DNA from: Pelobates cultripes
Lineage: Eukaryota; Chordata; Amphibia; Anura; Pelobatidae
Length of the DNA: 64,000 bases
Assembly (NCBI GenBank): GCA_933207985.1
Contig: OW240920.1
Coordinates: forward strand, 150,056,846 to 150,120,845
Direction: 5' to 3'
Each line of letters begins with the position of its first letter. Positions within the stretch are counted from its first letter, which is position 1. This document shows positions 7,978 to 16,989 of the stretch, piece after piece. The notes beneath the pieces are model-generated. The model was not told the DNA's origin. It made no database searches and worked only from the letters and a program-made list of their open reading frames with translations. Position numbers and translations under genes: made by a program.

Positions 7978-10550
7978 AGCGAATTCATGACCAGAGTTTT
8001 TATATAACCGAAAGGCATACGGGTCCAGGTATACTGCTGCTTTCCAAATGTGAAGGCCAATTTATATTGGTCTTCATTATGGACTGGTACAGTCCAATAT
8101 CCCTGCGCACAGTCAATGGCAGTGAATATTTTGGACCCCTGCATTTGTACCAAACATTGGTCTATGTATGGCGTTGGCCAACCAGACATATAGACGCGTT
8201 TGTTTAGCTGTCGTAAGTCAGCGCATAAACGCCATTGTCCATTAGGTTTCAGAATCCCCAAGATCGGATTATTATACGAACTGTGCACTGGACGTATAAT
8301 GCCCCTTTCCTTTAAATTCTGAATGATGTCCTGTAGACCATCATATGACGCTAATGGGAGTCTATATTGTTTGATAAATACAGGTGGTAAATTTGGATCC
8401 GTTTGTATTCTGGCTACGTGGAGGTTAGTTAACCCACAGTCGTAGGAATCTTTGGCAAAAATATCTTGGAATTCCAAAAGGATTTCCTTTAGCTGTTGCC
8501 GCTCAGCATCATTGGAGCAACCGTCAGCTAAAGATATTTGCTCTTCTAGCCTTTCCTGAAATCCTGGGAAGATTTCAGGCTGGCCTATCTCATAAGCTTC
8601 TTCAAGCCTAGAAGTTAGGTCAGTTCGGTGTTGACTTACCTTTTCTCTTTGGTCGAGATACTCTTGTGATTCCTGCTCATTGAGCGGATGATAATAGAAG
8701 GTGATAGATGCTTCTTCGATTTTACACGAGCCTTCTTCAGCGTTGAAGGGATATACAGATATAATAGTGAATAATCCTTCTGGGGAGGAATGGAATATTT
8801 GATCGACAATTTCGTCCTCAGTTAAGTATTCTTCAGGGATGAGGCCTATAATTTGGTTTTGGAAACCAAATGTATAGTACTCAGCATCCAATGCTAGACC
8901 TAATAATGTTCCTTTTGGTAAAGTAACACTATAGGGTGTAACATTGTTGACCATTATATAGGTGGGATTCTTACCAATACTTACCATTGGTGTATGTGTT
9001 ACCACCATCCCTAATAGTTGTATCCTGTTGGATAAACAGATTAGGGCATCAGAGTTTTCTAATCTCTGACCATTCTTGACCTGTAGGGGTAAAAGAAAGT
9101 TACTTGTCCCCTGTAGAATGGTTATGTCATCAGGAACTTGGATACTTACCGTATATGGGAGTATTTGTCCTGATTTCAGGGTGTTTTCCTCGTGTAGGTA
9201 TCCACAAGGATTACCTTTTAACCTTGTCCACAAGTTGGAATTAATCAGGTCAAGGTGTATGGCAAAGCGATGTATGACATCATTACCGATGTAAACCTGA
9301 TAGCGAGGTTCGTTTATCACTAGGAATAAATGTTTAACGGTCTTATTTCCGATGGAAATAGATAGTAAACATTTTGCTATCACATTGTGACTCTCTGATT
9401 CGCCATCCAGGTTCTGGATCCACCTGTCATGTGGGGAAGCGTACCTGATCATTTTAGGATTAGTGATCTGCTTTAACAGACTTCTGCTAATATAGCTGTT
9501 CTCACTCTGTAAGTCCAGCTTTGCATTCCTACTTTTTCCTAAGTCATTTATCTGAATAGGAAAGAATAAGTTGTTATTAACCCTTTCAATTCTGGCAAGG
9601 AATTGAGCATGACCTGCCAGATCTACAGATTCAACATAGTCCCTGTGGAGAGAAATGGTTAAAACATCACCTTCCAGAGAGACATTCTGGATCCTCTCTG
9701 GAGCAATTCTTACGGAATGCTCATCTACAGGTGCGATTGCATCATTCACCTGCAGGATAGTCACGTCAGGTGACTGACTATTTCTAAAATGTACCTCAAT
9801 CGAGTCAGGTCTTTCTTCTATCACATGGCAGTTACAATCAGATTGTACATGTGATTTCTCATAGGTTATGGGAACCTTAGTTTGTGACCATACAATTCCA
9901 TTCACACAGTCAATAATTGTGTTAAGTCTTCTGAGTATGTCTATACCCAGAATCAGTCGGTCATAGGGGAGATCTACCACCATCACCGGATGTCTAAAGG
10001 TTTTGTTACCTATATTAAACTTTAACCAGGTATTGCCAATAACATGAAGGGCATTTCCTCCTACACTCAACAGAGCATTGGGGAAATCTCTTAGCTTCGG
10101 TTTATCCGTTGCTAAGTCCATTACCTGCTGGAAGTAGGTATTGGATAAGATAGTGGCTTGTGAACCAGTATCTATTAACCCTTTAAAAGGCTGGGGTAGC
10201 GAATCCTGTATTTCTACAGACATGTAGTACCTTCCTTCATGTTCTTCTAATTCACATAAGAATTTAGAATGTGTCAACATATTACTTGTTTTCCATACAT
10301 TACCGGTCACAGCAGTAGTTTCTACCTGTACTGAGGAATGCTCAGTCTTACCCACAGGCCCATCCTTTTTAGGAATATCTTGAACTGTCAAGTGGGAACT
10401 AGTGGTCAGCATCTCATCAGTTAACCCTTTCAGGTCTGGATCCTGGAAACTTGTGGCTGCTGTGGCTACTTTAGCCTTTGGCTGAAATGAAAAAAACAGA
10501 GGAGCACGTTGCGCCTTCTTCACCCGGAAGTGAAGTGACGGTATAGGCAA
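7905..10550 (-). CDS. Protease (apparently duplicated) and N-terminal reverse transcriptase
   Basis: 881 residues. Protease 1: GLIDTGSQATIL (catalytic DTGS at 127-130) and the flap-end motif LILGIDIL (about 199-206). A second domain at about 338-446 repeats the same layout (LDLQSENSYIS in place of the DTG segment, then IGNKTVKHLFLV and VYIGNDVI), without a DTG. A linker with a VTLPKGTLLGLAL motif follows, then RT: LKPNGQWRLCADLRQLN, catalytic Asp813 in FTAIDCAQGYW, and MPFGY at 845-849, where the frame breaks. The first codon of this open frame is TTG and a stop lies four codons upstream, so expression cannot begin at a local ATG; readthrough, frameshifting or splicing would be needed. The 3' end overlaps the next pol frame by 73 bp. 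Confidence 0.88.
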   Translation of the reverse strand: MPIPSLHFRVKKAQRAPLFFSFQPKAKVATAATSFQDPDLKGLTDEMLTTSSHLTVQDIPKKDGPVGKTEHSSVQVETTAVTGNVWKTSNMLTHSKFLCELEEHEGRYYMSVEIQDSLPQPFKGLIDTGSQATILSNTYFQQVMDLATDKPKLRDFPNALLSVGGNALHVIGNTWLKFNIGNKTFRHPVMVVDLPYDRLILGIDILRRLNTIIDCVNGIVWSQTKVPITYEKSHVQSDCNCHVIEERPDSIEVHFRNSQSPDVTILQVNDAIAPVDEHSVRIAPERIQNVSLEGDVLTISLHRDYVESVDLAGHAQFLARIERVNNNLFFPIQINDLGKSRNAKLDLQSENSYISRSLLKQITNPKMIRYASPHDRWIQNLDGESESHNVIAKCLLSISIGNKTVKHLFLVINEPRYQVYIGNDVIHRFAIHLDLINSNLWTRLKGNPCGYLHEENTLKSGQILPYTVSIQVPDDITILQGTSNFLLPLQVKNGQRLENSDALICLSNRIQLLGMVVTHTPMVSIGKNPTYIMVNNVTPYSVTLPKGTLLGLALDAEYYTFGFQNQIIGLIPEEYLTEDEIVDQIFHSSPEGLFTIISVYPFNAEEGSCKIEEASITFYYHPLNEQESQEYLDQREKVSQHRTDLTSRLEEAYEIGQPEIFPGFQERLEEQISLADGCSNDAERQQLKEILLEFQDIFAKDSYDCGLTNLHVARIQTDPNLPPVFIKQYRLPLASYDGLQDIIQNLKERGIIRPVHSSYNNPILGILKPNGQWRLCADLRQLNKRVYMSGWPTPYIDQCLVQMQGSKIFTAIDCAQGYWTVPVHNEDQYKLAFTFGKQQYTWTRMPFGYIKTLVMNSLCSCIKLCLTHSREERYHMSTMSC

Positions 10551-10658
10551 TAGGTTTCCTTACACAACTATTGTTTGTTTGACTGTTAGTACCTGGAAAG
10601 GAAACAGGGTTAGGCATTATATCTACTGATAACCTAGCCTGTTTAGTCACAGTGGCTA
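10551..10658 (-). other. gag-pro gap with acceptor-like sequence
   Basis: Between the gag stop (TAA) and the pro-pol frame lie about 108 bp with several stops in the gag frame. On the minus strand they contain TGTTTCCTTTCCAG followed by GTAC, a good match to a 3' splice site. Spumaviruses make Pol from a spliced RNA; whether this element does is untested. Confidence 0.35.
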
Positions 10659-12254
10659 TTATTGCTGCGGCACCTGTTGTTGTCGCTGCGGTTGCACAGG
10701 TGGCTCTGCAATTGGAGCTATCCCTAAAAAAGGATTTCTGGCAAAGACTTCGTTAATCTTTGTCATTTCCTCCATTAATTTGCCCATCTGGTCTGTCAAT
10801 TGACCAACCTGACGACGCAAATTATTTCCCCCATTGCCATTTTGTCTTTGCCCATTAGAATTTGGCTGGGATGGCTGAGACTGTTGGGAGTTATTGGAAG
10901 CAGATTGGTTATTTCTGTTTCCATATCTCCTATTTCCCTGAGGATTCCTTCTCCATTGGGAATTGCCTTGGTTTTTATTAACCCAGGGGCGTTTATTCCC
11001 ATTGGCATTGGATTTTTCAGAGTTATTAGAGGAATTTGCAGAATTGCTTCTGGCGTTTTCCTGTTTCTGAGGTTTTGGTGTTTTCAAAACCTCAGAATAG
11101 GTCCTCTTTTTCTGTTGGGTTTCTAAACCTAACTGAATTTTAGTCTCTGACACCATTTTATCACCAGGTTTCTTAACCTTTGGCTGATTTTCATCATGTG
11201 CATGGTGTATAGTATACAATTTCATGCACTGACTGACTAGCCATTCTAATGGTAACTTACATTCATAATCTCTTGCGAGATTCATTTGTATGTTTACTGG
11301 CATGGCATGAAAATACAGATCTTTGAAGTCTGTGCTTTCATACCTGGGTTTTCTTTGGGCCACGGAGTATGCATTTTTAAGAATTATTAAAAATTCTCTG
11401 GGGCTTTGATCTGGACGGCACTTTAAGTTATAAAGCGCCTTCTTTGCAGAGGCAATGGTTTTATACTTACCATATTCCATGATTATTTCATATTTCATCT
11501 TGGACCAGGACATTAACTGTATAGCTTGAAGACTTTCTAGATAAACACGGCACATTGAATCAAAGGTCCATGTAATGAACCATTTCTTATGAATGTCATC
11601 ATACATGCCCAATGAATTCATTGCTCTATCATAATTTTCCAGATGTTCAGATATGTTTCCTGAACCTCTAGAAAATTGTGGGACAGTCTCTCTAAGGAAT
11701 TTGATGACCTTTGGCGTTTCATAAACAGGCATCGTTGATTTACGACCTCTGTTTCTGTGTTTGGGTAAACGTCTATGCGATCTGTCTGCTGAAGAGGAAT
11801 TAGACCCGTACAACAGTGCAGATGGCATATCAGTTACATGGCCTTCAGAGTGGACAGTGCAATCACTTTCACTCCCATCACTCTGAGCTTCTTGTTCACT
11901 GTCACAATTCTGATCTGCATCAGAATCCTGCCAGTGTACAGAACCATGTCGGTTTTCATTCCTATCACCTTGAATTGGACTCTCCCTCTCAAGTTTGGCC
12001 AAGACAGCTTTTTCAAACTGTTCTGCCCAAGATTGCCAAGGTGGCTTGGTAATGTCATGAGATGGGGAATCTTGTTCCACAGGTGATTTTTTAGAATTAC
12101 TCACATCTTTACTTACAGACTGTTTTATGAGAACCTGGTTTGGTGTGGGAAAATCATAATAAGGAGGGGATTTACAGATAGTCTTTACTTTTTGGCACAG
12201 AATGATGACTACTAACCTCACTGCCTGATTTCTGACTCTCCTCTTCATACTCAT
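10659..12254 (-). pseudogene. Gag of the retrovirus-like element, main part
   Basis: 531 residues in a frame shifted from the N-terminal gag frame. An acidic Ser/Asp/Glu-rich linker is followed by a capsid-like helical region (about 175-350, with phrases such as ENYDRAMNSLGMYDD and CRPDQSPREFLIILKNAYSV) and a long Asn/Gln/Arg/Ser-rich basic tail. There is no CCHC zinc knuckle; the basic tail presumably binds RNA, as the Gly/Arg boxes do in foamy virus Gag. It ends PQRQQQVPQQ-stop. The first residues of this frame overlap the other gag frame and are probably not translated as such. Confidence 0.75.
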
Positions 12255-12714
12255 CCAATTGCGTTTTAAGCTGATTTATTTCCTGTGCATATTTATCCGT
12301 CAAAGCTTTCATTTCTTTTTCATGATCAGCCTGACGAGTTTCATGCTCAGCAAGTAAATCTTGGTATTTCCCATTTTGAATGCCCAGATCGTCACTGTAC
12401 GTGTCCAATTTGGCATTCAGTGACTTGTTTTCATCACACACCTTAAGAAGTGCTGTCATAAAGAAAGGCCAAGAGTGTATTATGTACGCCATTTTCCTTT
12501 CTATGTTCCTTTGTTCAGCAATTTCTTTAAGATATATGATGATGTGTTCATCAGTTAGAATGGTGTGTTTAGCTTCCCATTCTATGCTTTTCAACCAAAC
12601 CTCATAGGTTGCATCATTTTTCATATGTTTATGAATATGAACTAGAGCATGTTTTCTTAGATCTTCAATTATTTCAGTATTATCTGTTACAGATGTATTA
12701 CTGGATTCAGCCAT
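12172..12714 (-). pseudogene. Gag N-terminal part of the retrovirus-like element
   Basis: 180 residues from an ATG (MAESSNTSVTDNTEIIEDLR). It is predicted helical with a coiled-coil region (about 105-165, rich in Glu/Lys/Leu heptads) and ends in an acidic segment. It overlaps the main gag frame by 83 bp in another frame. The simplest reading is one gag gene broken by a 1-nt indel near 12175-12250. The ATG is about 130 bp inside the 5' LTR boundary, a normal leader length. Confidence 0.75.
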
Positions 12715-12823
12715 ATTTCTGTACAGTGATTTAATCTCAATACAAAACTCTTTTCTATATCAAGATTAAATTGCATGAATTACACCAATATTATTATATA
12801 TGAAATATAATTTCAACTTAAAC

Positions 12824-12844
12824 GATCTCAGCAGCGTGCCTCCA
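12824..12844 (-). other. Primer binding site of the retrovirus-like element (tRNA-Thr-like)
   Basis: Three bases inside the 5' LTR the minus strand reads TGGAGGCACGCTGCTGAGAT. TGGAGGCAC and the following GCTG match the complement of vertebrate tRNA-Thr 3' ends, with a small insertion. The position is certain; the tRNA identity is tentative. Confidence 0.5.
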
Positions 12845-12847
12845 ATA

Positions 12848-14399
12848 TGTGGGGATATTTATGGGATAATAATAGTAAACAGTTGAGAATTGCCCACTAA
12901 TTCAATTCTCAGATCCCAAAGAACGTTTATCGTAAGTGAAAGTATTTCATATAAATAATATCACAATGTATAAAAATAGATTTTTATTCATAATGACATA
13001 TTAATTAATAAATAATATTATGTAACATGCGTGACAATAATCAATGAATATCCAGTATAACATGGTATGCAATACAAAGGAATGGCTATACAGATTTCAA
13101 TGGCTAAATAGCATTCCCTGTCAAGAATTCTGACGATTTATGAGGTATCCTCACAGACTGAAAAAGTTTCACTCAGAGAACAGAATTCTTCAGAGTGCAG
13201 CGTAAGGTCGTAACGTTTAGCTGACAGTTAGAATAACCCTTTCAATGCTGGCTAGATCTCCTAGGTAGTTAAGATCTATTCTTATGTAATTTTAAATAAA
13301 ATAACATTTAAACCAGTTCATTAGTCATTTCCTGGAACTATCCAATAAGAGAATCTACCATATTATATAAGCAGAATTTTAATTTGTCTAAAAGATATCT
13401 TATCTTAATTTAGAGCAAATCAATACACCTGGATAAAAACAGCGGTATGCTAACACGTGATAATATCACATCAATATATAATTATTCTTAATTCCACCTG
13501 CAGAATGGAATGTTTATAACTATATATTCTTTAGTTAACTAAGATTTCTTAATATGGAAATCTGACCGTGCTTTATCCAGTCATATATAATGCTATTAAT
13601 ACATTTTAATTAATTTAATTAATTAAATGAAACCAGTATAATTACCAGTTGAGTAGATATTTCATCCGATTGGTAGTCTCAGGAACTTATTTGGATGTCT
13701 CTCTGCATGGAGGTTGGAGTCCCCAAACTTCCAATTCCTCTCTCCTCTTTTCCTTTCTCCTTTGCATACCTTGTTTCCTCTCTCTCTTCCCTTTGTCTTA
13801 ACTTTTAAAGGGCCAGACTCTCTGTACGTCATCAGTTGATAACCCAATAGAAGCACTAGAGGTGTGGTTATCTTCCAGATCGCAATTTAGGTATTTAGTC
13901 TATAGAGGGCAGTCTTGTCCCACTAAACATACCTATCCAGGAAAGAGTTAACTTTTCCTGGTGGCTATTTTGACGTCATTTTGGCCTATCTAGATAGTGC
14001 CATAACTTAAAATTTCAAAGGGTTCTTTAAGTTTTGTCCAGACTATGTGTCTGGCAAATTCTGAGTTTTGACCCGTAACTTACAATGGGACCTTACATAT
14101 TTAGACAGTATAATTAAATTATTTAATCTTCTCTGTCACAAATGTCTGGGTTTAGAATTGATCTTTTCCATTAGCATTAGACAGTCTGTCCAACCCCCTT
14201 TCTTCTTATCACTTGGTTTGTTTATAGTATGCATTCCTTTAGCTCTGCAAAAATGGGTAGTTTTACAGATAGAAATCTTGTATCTTTTTGTTAGCTTGAA
14301 AATAACAAAATGGAGTCTGCTCTGTTCAGAGTGACTCAGAATATACACTTTTAATTTCTATCATAGCACAAAATGTCTGCCGATATAAATACCCTGACA
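12848..14399 (-). repeat. 5' LTR of the retrovirus-like element
   Basis: 1552 bp, partner of 2058-3597, with the primer site just inside. It would hold the promoter and start of transcription, but no core promoter can be picked out with confidence. Confidence 0.9.
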
Positions 14400-15364
14400 G
14401 GTAGTAACCAGTATTCCTGTCAGATATTCCCTTTTTCCCAATAATAGAATACTGCCAATAATCCACAGGGTAAAATAACGCTGGTATTGCCAAATAATCC
14501 ACACATGAGCCAAAGCTTAATGCTGGAACAAGACTGATTGATTGATTATTCAAAGCAAAAGGCATTCAATTTTTTACAGTACAAGCTGCTCCTCTGGGCC
14601 ATGCTGGATAATTGAGTTTCAGCAACATACTAAACTCAATTATCTGCTGGCCCGAAAAATTGCTATTTTTCACAATTTTTAAAACTATACTTTATGCACA
14701 TCATAACAATATAAAAAAACACATCCCTGGGTAGCTGAGGATATTGTGAGCAACATATTCAATTTGCACGAAAATCCGTTCAGTACTTTTTGTGTCGCAT
14801 CGTGTGGAAGTTTGACTGGCTCGCCATGCGGTTGTGTCCGATACAGAGTTCCACGGAATTGGTAGTAAGAGCCGGTCTCTGTTCGGATAAAATTACACAA
14901 AAACCACCATAGTTAGAATGCAGATGGTTTGTGGAGAATGCTTCCTTCGTTTGGTTGTTTGAAACTCCCGAACGCCGTCGTATACTGTAAGTGGAAATAG
15001 GTTAGACGGGACTTCCAAGGGGACCGGGTGTGTGTGCGCGAGTGCTATGCCGAAAACAGTTCCAGGCACTCAATGACCAAGTCCTGCTGCCCGCGTTCGG
15101 GAGTTTAAGATGGCCACCATCCATTGTTCTCACCACGTGTTTGTATGCACGAAATGGCGGCCACCTAGGAGCATTCAATTTCTTTGTGGTTTCGTGTGGT
15201 TACATAGTGTTCCATGTTCTAATTGCCACCCAGGGTGGTCTTTGTTCGGTAAAACGAATGATTTACCGAATTAACAAATAAAACGAATGCTTTCAAGGCA
15301 CTTAAATAGCAGGGAGGGAAAACAGCCGAATGAATATAGGAGAATCCTTCACAAATTCGTTACA
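14400..15364 (-). repeat. Reversed LTR of the B/D/H superfamily (G), left end unclear
   Basis: Ends ATTCGTTACA just before GGAAT (15365-15369), which is also found at 1587-1591. The order of landmarks (ATCCCTGGGTAGCTGAGGAT, then CCGAAAACAGTTCC, then CCCGCGTTCGGGAG and GAATGGCGGCC-like text) is that of the D-type LTR read backwards. No coding frame is present. The left boundary inside 14404-14600 could not be fixed. Confidence 0.5.
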
Positions 15365-15369
15365 GGAAT

Positions 15370-15688
15370 GATTTGGGCCCCTTAACGTCCGCTTACGTCA
15401 CCAGTGAACCTGCTGAAGCAAACCCAGTTACTACTCGCCTACAGGCCAGAACTGCAGAAGCCAACTCACTGGCTAGGGAGACCCATGTAATAGACCAAAC
15501 CCCGACTACGACTGCAGACCTTACTCCATTAGCCTGGGACACCCCAAAGAAGTTTGGGAGGGAGAGCCGGGAAGACCCGTCCCTCCATAAATATAGGAAC
15601 AAGGGGGACTAGAGGGAGAGAGTTTTATCTGGGAACAGGATAGATTGTACCGGTTAACTGAGACTCACTACACAGGAGCAGCCCCATC
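15370..15688 (+). pseudogene. Gypsy element C, protease-integrase linker, fragment 2
   Basis: Continues LLGND from fragment 1. PVTTRLQART and LAWDTPKKFGRESREDPSLHKYR align with PVTTRAQARL and FWDTPQGFEQEQRTDPTLDGYR of element B at about 23035-23200. A stop and a frame change follow (about 15610), then weak similarity to the start of the integrase zinc domain. It ends at the insertion site of solo LTR E. Confidence 0.75.
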
Positions 15689-16058
15689 TGTGACGAAGTG
15701 CCCTTCGCCACTTGGTCCTGGAGAGGCCTGCTTACCAGCCTCCTCCCCTGTGACTATGACTCTTTGATGTATTTGGCTTTAAAGCCCCTATTCTACCTTC
15801 AGACAGACTATTTATGTAGGTTGCTTTATTTCTCTTATGTTTTAGTCACCCTGTACCCATTATAGGTGCAGGGTGTGTGTAATGTAATTGTTTATAGTGT
15901 GTGTGTAGTGTGTGTGTGTGTGTACTGTGTAATGTATTGCCTGCTCTTCTGTACTGCTGAGGTTTGCTACCAACTAGGTGGGTTTGGCTATGGAGCTTGT
16001 CTAGAGCCCTCTGTTGGTAGCAACAGCAATATGCACTACCTGAATAGCAAGACTGGTT

Positions 16059-16989
16059 TGTAACGGATCACCTGGCACCCCGACTGGGTACCTCCGTTAA
16101 AGGATGCTCCTAGCGCTTCCTGAGGACTCCAAACACTGCAGCAGACACCACAACCACCGAACCGGAGAAGCATATGAATCCTCTCAAGCATATGAATGCT
16201 GTAGACAGTTGAATAGGAACCATACGAATAGGTTTACTCTCCTAGCAGTCAAACTGGAACAGCATACAATAAATCCTTCCCCCAATAATGAGACGACACT
16301 TCACTTTGAGGGTTAAAACAGGAACTCCCTGTACTGTCACATACAGTCTCTTTTATTCCCAATCCACAAACATAGTACAGCCCACAGGGCGTTACAAAAC
16401 AACCAATCACATCACAGTTACATCCCACATATTCCCTCCCCTTATCCTGAGAGGAAACTCAATTATACATACAGTTAAAACATACTTTCTACCCAACTTT
16501 CATAACTCCAAAACCATACATCACATTCACATAAAATTACATATTCACAATCAATCCATTCAGGGGAACAACATATTCAAAAATGGCACAAATCAGACAA
16601 GGGGTTCAAAAGTTAGTAAAAAGTCCTTTGTGACTAAATGAAGCATGGCTTTCTGGCCCAAACCAGTTTCAGAGTCTTCTATCCTGGAGATAAGTAATTC
16701 AATTATCTCCCAGGACAGACACAAGACTCCATTAAGCACATGGTTGCAAAAAGACACAAAACACTTTAAAATACATAAAGTCACATTTACACATAACACA
16801 CAGACATTTCACATATCCCCAGATAGCTGGGATCTGAGTGCACATTATTAGATGAATGGCACTCAGATCACACAAATAAGCCTTTCTGCAGGGGAAATAA
16901 ACGGTTTAACCTGCAGGGCCATAGTCCAAAGGGAGCAGGCGAGCAACCAGGCTTCTCCAGTTCACAGTGGCGAGGTTGGTTTCGCCACA
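16059..16989 (-). repeat. 3' LTR of element F
   Basis: 931 bp; on the minus strand it starts TGTGGCGAAACC and ends GATCCGTTACA. The purine tract TAAAGGGGAGAAG (minus strand, 16990-17002) lies directly inside. Confidence 0.9.

Larger units (their letters stand above)
2058..14399 (-). mobile_element. Retrovirus-like (lokiretrovirus-like) endogenous element, 12.3 kb
   Basis: Two long LTRs flank gag, pro-pol and env on the minus strand. The ends are TGTCAGGG and CCCCACA, and a GGTA duplication lies on both sides (2054-2057 and 14400-14403). Established knowledge: lokiretroviruses are endogenous vertebrate elements sister to known retroviruses, with Env related to mononegavirus fusion proteins. 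Features seen here that fit: YVDD reverse transcriptase, a decayed plus an intact RNase H, D,D(35)E integrase, an Env with a basic cleavage site before a hydrophobic stretch, and Gag without a CCHC knuckle. A vertebrate errantivirus-like gypsy is the alternative; only a reverse transcriptase tree would decide. The copy carries one break in gag, one in RT, and an env with no membrane anchor, so it is unlikely to be autonomous. Confidence 0.8.

Noticed and set aside
15090..15180. Possible CpG-rich promoter text (ATGGCGGCC and similar) near 15.1 kb and in other LTRs
   Set aside because: The same words recur in every LTR of the B/D/H group, so they are LTR-internal, not a host promoter.
16593..16851. 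68-residue frames repeated at 19113-19371
   Set aside because: Located in the two LTRs of element F; no coding features.
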